A DNA stretch of 64,000 nt from Christensenella massiliensis (lineage in GTDB: Bacteria > Bacillota > Clostridia > Christensenellales > Christensenellaceae), in the NCBI GenBank assembly GCA_900155415.1, contig LT700187.1, positions 806,001 through 870,000 on the forward strand, in the 5' to 3' direction. This document shows, piece after piece, positions 51,145 through 59,477 of the stretch. The notes under the pieces were generated by a model. That model saw nothing but the letters and a program-made list of their open reading frames with translations. It did not search any database and was not told where the DNA came from. Positions within the stretch are counted from its first letter, which is position 1, and each line of letters opens with the position of its first letter. The translations under genes were made by a program, and so were the position numbers.

Positions 51145-52255
51145 AAATCTTCTAACTACAAATTTGATATTATGACCTTTGTATTGAATGCACTTTGTTG
51201 TTTATTTGGGTCTTCGTTGGCCATATTGGCGGAGCACATTTGAAACGCAATAAGTTTTACTTAAGTTGCGGCACATTTTAAAAGGTACATTTTAGTAGTT
51301 GGGAGGCAATTTTGGTGTTAATGTTGGAGTACAAATTGGGGTCGATAACGGTGTCAATATTGGTGTCACTCGTCTATGTGGAATAAAGACAAAAGAAAAA
51401 CAATTTGTACTTCTTAAAGACTGAAAACCGTGTCTTTTTAAGGTAACCCCAATTTTGCAACTTCATTTCTAAAAACACGCTTCCCCTTTAGGATTTATGA
51501 TAGGAAAATTATAATAAAATACCTGTTCGCAAGGGGTTAAAGAGGGGTTCGCTCCATATAAAACCAAAATAAACGCCGAAAAAACGTAGTTCACCTATGA
51601 TTTACCCTTTTTTATGGCTTTCTATCATCAAATCATAAAAGATGAACCTCTAATCGAAATGATAAGATTTCGGGAGGTTTTTTGATATGTTCTTCGCTTT
51701 CGGAAATGCCCTTCTTTCAAAAAATCAAGCTATGATTTTCCATTATCAATGACCCCAATTTTTAGTCTGAAATCTTCGCTTTAAAATGACAAAGAAAATG
51801 ATATTCTTTTTCGTTATGATAAGAGGCAAATCCCCCCTGCTTTCGAAATGAGAAAGCAGGGCTTGTCATACCGAAAATGTTTTTTCGCATCATTCCGAAA
51901 AGAGGGTTCGGCAGTATTTGAGAATGAACACCATAAATCTTTGATAAATCTAAAATAAATCTATATGACTTTTTCAAATGACAGTCATAATCATCATTTC
52001 AAAATGATGGGCATATTGTTCCCATTAGCAAATGATACCCGTCACAAGCCGTAGGCGTGCCCACGGCCGAATATCTCCGCACGCAAGCGTAACAATTGTC
52101 CTTCAAAGTAAATCGTCACACAATGCAATCTGCACCGCAAATCTAACCTGAACCGAAACGGTGAGGGACTGGACAGCGGTGCGGATTTGCTTTTTTCTTG
52201 CCAAAATATTCTCCCGTACACATATTCCCTTCATCATAAGCAAAGGAGGGCGAAT
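51145..52255. other. Long mostly non-coding part of the element
   Basis: About 1.1 kb, AT-rich. Near 51306-51424 a short plus-strand frame without a start site reads GGNFGVNVGVQIGVDNGVNI and ends KEKQFVLLKD, a Gly-Val-Asn repeat that looks like the tail of a lost protein. CCCCAATTTT occurs at about 51445 and 51753. A terminator lies at 51645-51679. Just before xis is a possible second terminator (GCAAATC about 52136 pairing GATTTGC about 52183, then TTTTTTC). Small frames elsewhere are not supported. Confidence 0.5.
51645..51679 (+). terminator. Terminator inside the element
   Basis: Nested stem AACCTC...CGAAAT/ATTTCG...GAGGTT, then TTTTTTGAT on the plus strand. Confidence 0.6.
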
Positions 52256-52462
52256 ATGTCTGAAAAATATGAATCTGTACCAATCCACGAAAAAGTTACT
52301 TTGACAATCAAAGAGGCGGCAGAGTACAGCAATATTGGCATTAACAAAATTGATTCTATGCTGCGATCGCCGAATTGTTCGTTTGTACTTTTCGTCGGCA
52401 CAAAGAAATTGGTTAAGCGAAAAGAGTTTGAGCAGTTCATCAGTCAAGCTCTGATTATCTAA
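52256..52462 (+). CDS. xis: Excisionase (Tn916 Xis-like)
   Basis: 68 residues from the ATG at 52256 (AAAGGAGGG upstream). MerR/Xis-type winged helix: YESVPIHEKVTLTIKEAAEY, SNIGINKIDSMLR, FVGTKKLVKRKEFEQFI. Recombination directionality factor that helps the neighbouring integrase excise the element. Lies 116 bases before int, as in Tn916-like elements. Confidence 0.88.
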   Translation: MSEKYESVPIHEKVTLTIKEAAEYSNIGINKIDSMLRSPNCSFVLFVGTKKLVKRKEFEQFISQALII

Positions 52463-52501
52463 CCGAAACTTCAAGAAATTTATAAAATTAACAATTATCA
52501 C

Positions 52502-52530
52502 TTGAGAAAGAGCGTACTATGTGATATAAT
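52502..52530 (+). promoter_or_regulatory. Promoter of the integrase gene
   Basis: TTGAGA (52502-52507), 17-base spacer, TATAAT (52525-52530). Confidence 0.75.
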
Positions 52531-52578
52531 TATAGTGTAGTAGTATACTCTTTTCTTAAGCAGGAAAAGAGCATATCA

Positions 52579-53769
52579 TTGGGAAAAAATCTCAAAGGCA
52601 AAGAAATAGGTAAAGGCATTTACCAAAGAAAGGACGGTTTATACCACGCCCGGTTTGTTGACAAAGCGGGCAAACGACATGAAAAGTATTTCAATACGAT
52701 TCCCGAAGCACGCAACTGGATTGAAGAATCCAAATACGCTGATAAGCACGATGGCGTTTTTGTTCCAACCGAAACGACGGTTGATGAATGGTTTGAATTT
52801 TGGATTGAAAATATTGTTGGGGACTTAGCTCCCAACACGCTTCGCAACTACCGTGAGCGATATAAGTTCAATATCCAGCCAATCATCGGTAAAATGGCGA
52901 TTGCGAATGTGAAACCTATGCACTGCAAAAAGGTGTTACTGAAAATGGATGAAGAATACGCAGGCTCTACCATCCGTCAGACCTACATCACAATGGGTAC
53001 AATGCTCAAAGCGGCTTTAATGAATGATTTGATACCCAAGCACCCAATGAACGGTGTGCGGTACACCAAGCCCGTTAGAGCAAAGGATGACATTCACTTC
53101 CTTACCCGTGAGGAACAACGGATTTTTCTTCAGGTAGCCGAACGCTCTCATAATTACAATCAATACGCCCTCATCCTTGAAGCAGGCTTACGAACAGGCG
53201 AATTGATAGGACTTACTTGGGGTGCGATTGATTTTGAAAAGCGAACGCTGACGGTAAACAAAACATTAGAATACAGACACAGGCAAGTATATTGGCGAGC
53301 AGGGCCGCCGAAAACAGAACACAGCTATCGCACCATACCTCTTATAGACCGTGCATACGAAATCTTGAAAGAGCTTTGGGATAACCGTGGTAATAGGAAA
53401 GAGTCCCCTCTTCTGTCGCAAACTCTGGAATACATCGACAGGTGAACAGGTGCAACCTCACAGCTTGTTATGAAAGACCTTGTGTTCATAAATTGGCGTA
53501 CAGGGCTACCTGCGAAAAACAGTTCCTATGACACACACCTTTACAAGCTGTGTGATGAGGCAGGCATTAAGCATTTTTGTATGCATGCTTTACGCCATAC
53601 CTACGCCACAAGAGCAATCGAGGCAGATATGCAACCAAAGGTATTGCAAAAGCTGTTAGGCCATGCCAGTATCAAAACCACAATGGATCGGTATGTCCAT
53701 GTAACAACCGATTCGATGGATCAAGCAATAAAGCAATTTGAAAACAATCGGGTTTTGGATGTATCTTAA
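52579..53769 (+). pseudogene. int: Tn916-type tyrosine integrase interrupted by an in-frame TGA
   Basis: 396 sense codons in one frame with a TGA at 53443-53445, codon 289. Upstream part: AP2-like arm-binding domain GIYQRKDGLYHARFVDKAGK, core-binding SAM-like domain, catalytic Arg in LEAGLRTGELIGLTW. Downstream part: MHALRHTYATRAIEADM, LLGHASIKTTMDRY with the nucleophilic Tyr. The break falls in the catalytic domain (YIDR-stop-TGATSQL), so the two halves alone cannot work unless the stop is read through or is a sequencing error. Starts at a TTG with weak AGGAAAAGAG upstream. Confidence 0.85.
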
Positions 53770-53776
53770 TAAAAAT

Positions 53777-53805
53777 CAATGCGAAAATGGCGTAAAAATG
53801 GCGTA
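53777..53805 (+). repeat. Integrase arm-type repeat, right copy
   Basis: 27 of 29 bases identical to 45008-45036 and in the same orientation; just after the int stop codon, 64 bases inside attR. Confidence 0.6.
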
Positions 53806-53869
53806 AAGCCAAAAGCGCCAAGTCTGAAAAAGCCTGTAAAATAAGGATTTTTAAAGGAGATTTGAAATA

Positions 53870-53886
53870 TATGAAATTAGGAGTCG
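53870..53886 (+). repeat. attR core, 17-bp direct repeat
   Basis: TATGAAATTAGGAGTCG; restores the ychF start codon and first residues. Confidence 0.85.
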
Positions 53887-54968
53887 TCGGATTGCCGAAT
53901 GTCGGCAAAAGCACATTGTTCAATGCTCTCACGCAGGCGGGCGCGCAGAGCGCAAATTATCCGTTTTGTACCATAGAGCCGAATTTCGGCATCGTATCCG
54001 TGCCGGACGCACGTATGGATTATCTCGCGGAAATCTACCACCCGCAGAAATTCACGCCCGCGACCATCGAGTTCGTGGATATCGCCGGGCTCGTGAAGGG
54101 TGCGAGCAAGGGCGAGGGCCTCGGCAATAAATTTTTATCCCACATCCGTGAGGTGGACGCCATCATCGAGGTGGTGCGCTGCTTCGAGGACGACAACATC
54201 ACCCATGTGGACGGCAGCATTGACCCTCTGCGCGACGTGACGACCATCAACTATGAGCTGATCTTTGCGGATATGGACGCCGTGCAGAAGCGTCTCGACA
54301 AGGCGGTCAAAATGCAGAAAACGGGCGATAAAAAATGGAAGCTCGAGGCCGGCGTCTGCGAAACGGTCCTTGCGGAGCTCGAAAAAGGCAATTTTGCGCG
54401 CAACATCGAATTTGACGAGGAACAGGCGGAGATCATGCGCTCCATGTTCCTGCTGACGGACAAGCCTATTATTTATGTAGGCAACATCGCGGAAGATCAG
54501 GTGGGCAGGAACGATCTGCCTCTTTTGCAGCCGCTGCTCCGGTATGCGGACGAGCACAAAAGCGAGGTCGTGACCATTTCCGCAAAGATAGAAGAAGACC
54601 TCTCCGAAATGGACGAGGAGGAAAAGGCCCTGTTCATCGAGGAGCTTGGCATCGGGGAATCCGGTCTTTCCAAGCTGATCAAAAAATCCTATTCGCTTCT
54701 CGGCCTCATCAGCTACCTGACAGCCGGGGAAAAGGAAGTACGCGCGTGGACGATCACCAAGGGAACCAAGGCGCCGCAGGCCGCTGGCAAGATCCACAGC
54801 GATTTTGAGCGCGGCTTCATCAAAGCGGAGGTCATCGCCTTCGATACGCTGAAAGACGAATGCGGCGGAGATATGCAGGCCGCCAAGGAAAAGGGCCTCA
54901 TCCGGCAGGAGGGCAAGGAATACGTCATACAGGACGGCGACGTGGTGCTGTTCCGGTTCAATGTCTGA
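53871..54968 (+). CDS. ychF: Redox-regulated ATPase / GTPase YchF (Obg-like)
   Basis: 365 residues, full family length. P-loop [20 protein letters not shown] at the very N-terminus, [19 protein letters not shown], and the C-terminal TGS domain [20 protein letters not shown]. Universal ribosome-associated ATPase. Its coding sequence is intact, but the element ends at its ATG; the AAAGGAG ribosome binding site 11 bases upstream is element DNA, a long spacing. Transcription must come from the element or read-through from int. No good promoter is evident in the last 100 bases of the element. Confidence 0.96.
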   Translation: MKLGVVGLPNVGKSTLFNALTQAGAQSANYPFCTIEPNFGIVSVPDARMDYLAEIYHPQKFTPATIEFVDIAGLVKGASKGEGLGNKFLSHIREVDAIIEVVRCFEDDNITHVDGSIDPLRDVTTINYELIFADMDAVQKRLDKAVKMQKTGDKKWKLEAGVCETVLAELEKGNFARNIEFDEEQAEIMRSMFLLTDKPIIYVGNIAEDQVGRNDLPLLQPLLRYADEHKSEVVTISAKIEEDLSEMDEEEKALFIEELGIGESGLSKLIKKSYSLLGLISYLTAGEKEVRAWTITKGTKAPQAAGKIHSDFERGFIKAEVIAFDTLKDECGGDMQAAKEKGLIRQEGKEYVIQDGDVVLFRFNV

Positions 54969-55237
54969 GGAATGAGCGAAACGCCGGAACACGTCTTTTG
55001 GCTTCGTTTCCTTTCCAAAATCCCAAGCGTTTCGGGAATCTTTTTTCGTGTCCGCAGGACTTCGGCGGGGACTGTTTTAAATTGCCCTCGCCCGCCCATT
55101 TCCCGCTTCGCGGAAAACTCCTCCCTGCGGCCGGTTCCTCTTTTTCCGTACGCCTTGTTGTTCCCCGCCCTTTTATCGATATGCTAAAATAGAACTGCCA
55201 ATCAGTCCTTAGGACAGGATAGAATGGGAGAGCGTTT
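54969..55237. other. Intergenic region
   Basis: No supported gene. GC-rich with broken inverted repeats (TTTCCCGCTTCGCGGAAA near 55102 is one) and GGCGGGGACTG, faintly like the block at 29.7-30.3 kb. No T-run terminator is obvious after ychF. Confidence 0.4.
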
Positions 55238-56242
55238 ATGACAGACTCTGTTTTCCGGCCCGAACGGGAGATCATTTTAAATAAGCCGCTGCGCATACGC
55301 GGACAGGAGGCTGTGCTTGCGGCGCTGGCCTCATACGGCGGAAAAAGCTGCCTTTGGCTCTTTTATCACCGCCCGCTCCCCGAATGGCTCCTGCGGGGCG
55401 AGCCCGAGGCGTCCACACACCGCGAGGAACGGGAACACGCCATGCTGGATGCACGGCTCAACCGCTTCTGGCCGCAGTCTCTTTGCATTCAGGGCCATCT
55501 TCTTTCGTTTACATCCGCTGGCGCTCTTCCCCTGTCCGGCAACCCGGAGGCCCGCGCACCGTTCGAATATTTTACGGGCAAGGGTGTTTCACCCGGGGCG
55601 CTCGCGCATATCCCGAAGCGGGATATCTCCGTCATGCACTGTTCGTTTGAGGACGAAAGCATCTTTTCCGTGTTCGAGCCGTCCCTGCCGCCCGGCCTCG
55701 CCCTTACCGTCGGCTCGGAGCATGAAGAGCTTCCCGTCCATGCCCGCCATAGCCTGACGCCCGGTGCGCCGCCTGAGGAAAAACGCTTCACATTTACCCG
55801 TCCGGACGGAACGGAATGCGGCTATTACCTGAACGGCCTTTCCCTGCACGATTTTCCCGCGCCCACGCCGGAGCAGCGGCGCGAAGCTGCAAAACAGATG
55901 CGCGCGCAGGGCCTTTCGGACGCGCAGATCGCCAGAATACAAAAAAGCGAGCGGAACGCCTGCCCCGAGGGGCATAAGCTTCTTGCGCTCGCGTATGAAT
56001 CGGAAGGGGATATCCAGCTCTCCTTTTATACAGAAGCGTATCTCGACGCCGCGCCCGAATATACGGGCGGCGCGGCGTCCATCGGATTTTTGGTTTCAGA
56101 AAACGAAAAAGGCCCGCATGGGCACAGGGAACAATGCTGCTGCCTCGGACCTGTACCCGAAACGCTCACGGGGCAGGTGGAGCTGGAGCTGTTCTCTTTT
56201 TACCGCCGTCTGCCCGAAGAAACGATACGCATAGACGGCTGA
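55238..56242 (+). CDS. Hypothetical protein, family not recognised
   Basis: 334 residues, soluble. GGGAGAG lies 5 bases before the ATG. Features: LWLFYHRPLPEWLLRGEPEA, a central Pro-rich stretch (FEPSLPPGLALTVGSEHEEL), a basic helix EQRREAAKQMRAQGLSDAQI, and a C-terminal segment QLSFYTEAYLDAAPEY. No catalytic motif, signal peptide or membrane helix can be pointed to. Codon use matches the core genome. It converges with the patatin-like gene, 6 bases apart. Confidence 0.6.
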   Translation: MTDSVFRPEREIILNKPLRIRGQEAVLAALASYGGKSCLWLFYHRPLPEWLLRGEPEASTHREEREHAMLDARLNRFWPQSLCIQGHLLSFTSAGALPLSGNPEARAPFEYFTGKGVSPGALAHIPKRDISVMHCSFEDESIFSVFEPSLPPGLALTVGSEHEELPVHARHSLTPGAPPEEKRFTFTRPDGTECGYYLNGLSLHDFPAPTPEQRREAAKQMRAQGLSDAQIARIQKSERNACPEGHKLLALAYESEGDIQLSFYTEAYLDAAPEYTGGAASIGFLVSENEKGPHGHREQCCCLGPVPETLTGQVELELFSFYRRLPEETIRIDG

Positions 56243-56248
56243 CGCGCG

Positions 56249-57091
56249 CTATTCTCCGCGCAGGAATGCCGCAAGCCGTTCGCCGTCGGCATAACCCTTT
56301 TCGTACAGCCGCAGAAACGCGCCGCGGTCTTTGGTGAGCGTGTTCACACCGCAGTCGTCCTCCGGCGCGACGAGCAGCGCTTTTCCCTGCTTCTCAAGCT
56401 CCTTTACCTCGGCGATCGCCGCATTATAGGCCTCGTGCCGCTTTTCGAGAAGCCGGACGATATTGGGATATTTGCGCAGCATCCAGCCTAAAAAGCGCAT
56501 ATTTTTCTGTTTCTCTTTCACATAGTCCGCCGACCGCGTGATAAGCACGGCTACCTTTTCGCAGCCGTCTTCAAACGCTTTGCGGTAGGGAACGGGCGCT
56601 GATACGCCGCCGTCAAAATAATAGCGCCCCTCCACGGTCTGCGGCCTGCACGCCGCCGGAAGCGCACACGACGCTTTTAAGATATCATAGCTGTCCTGTG
56701 CCACGCTCTCCCGCCCGAAATACCGCGGCTCGCCCGTCTGCGCGTCCGTCGCCACCGCGAAATACGGGCATTTCGTTTTGGAAAACGCTTCGTAATCCAA
56801 GGGATTTTCGCCGCCCCGGTTGGTGAGCGTCGAATAAATATATTCAAGGTTCAGGTAATTCCGGTCGCGGAGCCAGTTCGAAAGCCCCATATATTCCTTC
56901 CGGAACGTATATTCGGCAAAAAAGGTGAGCGTCCGTCCGCGCTGGCCCGCCAGATAGGAGATCATGTTCGCCGCTCCTGCGGATACGCCGATGCCATAAT
57001 CTATCACGAGACCCTTATCGATGAGATGGTCGTATACCCCCGCGGTATATACGCCGCGCATTCCTCCGCCGCAGTCTATTACGCCGATCAT
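56249..57091 (-). CDS. Patatin-like phospholipase
   Basis: 280 residues. Ser-Asp dyad family: oxyanion loop GVIDCGGGMRGVYTAGV at the N-terminus, nucleophile elbow GIGVSAGAANMIS (G-x-S-x-G) near residue 36, and DGG in YYFDGGVSAPVPY for the Asp. Acyl hydrolase of membrane lipids or related esters; cytoplasmic. ATG follows GCAGGAGGCGAAAAA. Typical of the bacterial short patatins. Confidence 0.9.
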   Translation of the reverse strand: MIGVIDCGGGMRGVYTAGVYDHLIDKGLVIDYGIGVSAGAANMISYLAGQRGRTLTFFAEYTFRKEYMGLSNWLRDRNYLNLEYIYSTLTNRGGENPLDYEAFSKTKCPYFAVATDAQTGEPRYFGRESVAQDSYDILKASCALPAACRPQTVEGRYYFDGGVSAPVPYRKAFEDGCEKVAVLITRSADYVKEKQKNMRFLGWMLRKYPNIVRLLEKRHEAYNAAIAEVKELEKQGKALLVAPEDDCGVNTLTKDRGAFLRLYEKGYADGERLAAFLRGE

Positions 57092-57273
57092 TTTTTCGCC
57101 TCCTGCTGAATACCGGGCCGTTTTTCATTTTTGCCCGCAAATCGTATTATACCACAAAATATGTGTTTCCGGTTCGCTTTTTATAGGTCCTTATGTGCGG
57201 CGGCCAAAAAATATCACAATCTTCTTGTTCCTTTTTTCTTCCTGTGTTATATTGTAAAAAAGGGGTGGTTTAT

Positions 57274-57744
57274 ATGCCGTTTTGTCCGAATTGCCGGGAC
57301 GAATACGATGCGGGTTACGCCGTCTGTGCGGATTGCGGCGCTTCTCTTGTGCCGGCATTGCCGGAGGAGCCGGAAGATGAGGCTCCCCCGTGGGATTCTG
57401 TGATGCAGCCCGTCTTTCTCACTTCTGCGTCCACTTCGGCGGAAAGCGCCATGCTTTCCGATCTGCTGAAGCAAAACGGCATCTCTGTGCTCGTCCGTGA
57501 AAAAGAGGCGGGCAATTACCTCAAGCTTTATGCCGGATATTCGGTATACGGCGAAGACATCTATGTAGACCGCGCGGACTATGCGGCTGCTTCCGAAATC
57601 GCGGACAGCTTTTTGGCGTGTCCTTTCGTTCCGCAAAAAGGCGGAACGTATTCCGGCAAGCGAATGCGCACGCTGTTGGCTGCGGGAATGGCCGCGTTTC
57701 TTATCTTTCTTTTTATTGTAATGGGTATGCAGCTTTCCCATTGA
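57274..57744 (+). CDS. Zinc-ribbon DUF2007 membrane protein
   Basis: 156 residues from the ATG at 57274 (AAGGGGTGG upstream). N-terminal CxxC...CxxC ribbon (FCPNCRDEYDAGYAVCADCG), then a DUF2007 signal-transducing-like domain (SAESAMLSDLLKQNGISVLV, GYSVYGEDIYVDRADYAAAS), and a C-terminal membrane helix (TLLAAGMAAFLIFLFIVMGM). Function unknown. The next gene encodes the DUF2007 domain alone. Confidence 0.8.
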   Translation: MPFCPNCRDEYDAGYAVCADCGASLVPALPEEPEDEAPPWDSVMQPVFLTSASTSAESAMLSDLLKQNGISVLVREKEAGNYLKLYAGYSVYGEDIYVDRADYAAASEIADSFLACPFVPQKGGTYSGKRMRTLLAAGMAAFLIFLFIVMGMQLSH

Positions 57745-57837
57745 CCACACTTAGAAAATACGGCGGACCGGCAATTGTTCCGTGCGCGGAACGTGCCTGT
57801 GCCTTTGTTTTCAATTCAGTTGAAAGGATGACAGCTC

Positions 57838-58077
57838 ATGGAAAAAAATGTTTTGCTCGTTTCGACGGCAAGCGCCGTTGAGACTTCGATGATCGTGGAC
57901 GTGCTCTCTCAAAACAAGATCCGTTCCTTCACCCGGCCCCGCCGTCCGGAAGAGGTGATCAGCACCTACACCGGAACGTCCGTTTACGGCGACGATATTT
58001 TTGTCGCTGAGGAAGAGCTTTCCGCCGCGCGGGACGCAGTGGAGGGCATGATCCCGGACAGGGACAACAGGGACTGA
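57838..58077 (+). CDS. DUF2007 domain protein
   Basis: 79 residues; a free DUF2007 domain. VLLVSTASAVETSMIVDVLS and GTSVYGDDIFVAEEELSAAR align with the middle of the preceding protein, so the pair arose by duplication. GAAAGGATGACAGCTC lies before the ATG. Binds a small ligand or partner in the DUF2007 model; unproven. Confidence 0.78.
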   Translation: MEKNVLLVSTASAVETSMIVDVLSQNKIRSFTRPRRPEEVISTYTGTSVYGDDIFVAEEELSAARDAVEGMIPDRDNRD

Positions 58078-58188
58078 CCGCCTCTCTTTTTCCTTGAATA
58101 AGCAGAGCCTTTTCCGGAACGCACAGGGCCTGTTTCAGCCCTTGACGCCGCCTCGGCAGGCGCGCGGCGGTTTTGTATGCAAAAAAAG

Positions 58189-58206
58189 ACGGCGCATGCG
58201 CGCCGT
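58189..58206 (-). terminator. Terminator of the small membrane gene
   Basis: Stem ACGGCGC/GCGCCGT, loop ATGC; minus strand continues CTTTTTTTGC. On the plus strand a hairpin GCCGC/GCGGC (58146-58169) with TTTTG may end the DUF2007 unit. Confidence 0.75.
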
Positions 58207-58213
58207 TTTCCGG

Positions 58214-58603
58214 TCATTCCTTCGGCGGCAGCTCCCGCTTTCCGCGGTAGGCCCGCCATTCCTTTTGAAATGCGAACGTTCCGAGCATCCCGCATACGAG
58301 CGCATAGCCGAACACCACGATCATGATCCATTCCACGACGCCGAGCGGAACAAAATATGCGCTTACGCCGTTTGAAACGACGAACAGGCCAAGCAGGACA
58401 AGCGCGCATACGCGGCTCTGCTTGAAATACATACCCAGTGTAAGGCCGCCCACGAGCGCTACGTCGATCAGCGCCAGCGCGCCGTAGACCGTCATGGAAA
58501 TCAGTGCGTTCAAGCATAAAAACGCCCCGCCGATCACGCCCCACATCACATATGATCTTGTTTTCTGCGGGGTCTGCACCCGCCAAAAGGTTTTCTGGTC
58601 CAT
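58214..58603 (-). CDS. Small integral membrane protein, hypothetical
   Basis: 129 residues, four predicted helices (YVMWGVIGGAFLCLNALIS, YGALALIDVALVGGLTLGMY, VCALVLLGLFVVSNGVSAYF, VVEWIMIVVFGYALVCGML), cytoplasmic ends rich in Arg/Lys. No family recognised. Promoter and ribosome binding site are weak. Confidence 0.65.
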   Translation of the reverse strand: MDQKTFWRVQTPQKTRSYVMWGVIGGAFLCLNALISMTVYGALALIDVALVGGLTLGMYFKQSRVCALVLLGLFVVSNGVSAYFVPLGVVEWIMIVVFGYALVCGMLGTFAFQKEWRAYRGKRELPPKE

Positions 58604-58771
58604 ATTTTTATTCTATCACATATCCTGCCTTATCTCAAAGATTTTTGCCTGAAAAGTCAGGCGCAGAGCCTATCCGTCCGGCGCACCATGCCATAGTCCC
58701 GCCGTTCCGCCCCTCGGCTGAGAGCCGGACAACCGCGTCCTGCTTCCCGGTATCCGTTTTATCGTATGTCC

Positions 58772-59332
58772 TTATTCTCCCCTATAGAGACCGCATTCCC
58801 GCGTATGTGCGTTCAGTATCCCCACCGCCTGCAAATAAGCGTATATGACGGTGGAGCCCACAAACTTCATGCCCCGTTTTTTCAGGTCCTTTGAGATTTG
58901 GTCGGACAGTGGCGACGTCGTCCGCATATCACAGCTTTCAAAAATGACGTTTCCCTCCGTAAATCCCCAAAGATAGGCGTCAAAGGAGCCGTATTCCTTC
59001 TGTATCTGCAGGAATACCCTGCTGTTGGTCACGCAGGCCTGTATTTTCAGCTTATTGCGGACGATATTCGGGTCAGACAGCAGCCGCGTACACCTTTCTT
59101 CGTCATACCGGCTTATTTTTTCCGCATCAAAGCCATCGAAGGCCTGCCGGAAGCCATCCCGCTTATTTAAAATACACTCCCACGATAAGCCTGCCTGAAA
59201 GCACTCCAAGATCAGCATTTCAAACAGTTTTTTGTCCGTATGCTCGGGCACCCCCCATTCGGTATCATGATACCGGATAGAAAGCGGATTTTTCATGTTT
59301 ACCCAAGCGCAGCGTTCAACCCGTTCCTGCAT
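58772..59332 (-). CDS. tag: DNA-3-methyladenine glycosylase I
   Basis: 186 residues from the ATG at 59332 (AGGAGAAAAGGGAT upstream). Removes 3-methyladenine from DNA. Tag signatures: RCAWVNMKNPLSIRYHDTEW, ECFQAGLSWECILNKRDGFR, and the C-terminal zinc-site residues in KFVGSTVIYAYLQAVG and HTRECG. Monocistronic. Confidence 0.94.
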   Translation of the reverse strand: MQERVERCAWVNMKNPLSIRYHDTEWGVPEHTDKKLFEMLILECFQAGLSWECILNKRDGFRQAFDGFDAEKISRYDEERCTRLLSDPNIVRNKLKIQACVTNSRVFLQIQKEYGSFDAYLWGFTEGNVIFESCDMRTTSPLSDQISKDLKKRGMKFVGSTVIYAYLQAVGILNAHTRECGLYRGE

Positions 59333-59435
59333 ATCCCTTTTCTCCTGCCTTCCCGCCTGTTTTCTTATTTTATCATAACATACTTCGCCCCGGTGTGCCC
59401 GTCCGCAACGGCCCGCCGCCGCTATATCCGAACAC

Positions 59436-59468
59436 AAAAGCAAGGCGCCCGCTAAGCGCCTTGCTTTT
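59436..59468. terminator. Terminator of the perR-rbr operon
   Basis: Stem AAAAGCAAGGCGC/GCGCCTTGCTTTT; T-run on both strands. Confidence 0.85.
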
Positions 59469-59477
59469 CCCGCACTG

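Larger units (their letters stand above)
44872..53869 (+). mobile_element. ~9.0-kb integrated defence element in the 5' end of ychF
   Basis: Bounded by the direct repeat TATGAAATTAGGAGTCG (44872-44888 and 53870-53886). Contains, left to right: truncated ychF start, integrase-arm repeats, a nuclease-like gene, a second nuclease-fold gene, a tandem methyltransferase, AbiEii, AbiEi, about 1.2 kb of mostly non-coding DNA, xis, and an interrupted Tn916-type int. More AT-rich than the flanks. No relaxase, coupling protein or transfer genes, so it is a non-conjugative island or a cargo-only relative of an ICE. Confidence 0.85.

Noticed and set aside
51762-51977. 71-codon minus-strand frame in the element
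   Set aside because: No ribosome binding site, no recognisable domain, AT-rich sequence that gives frames by chance.
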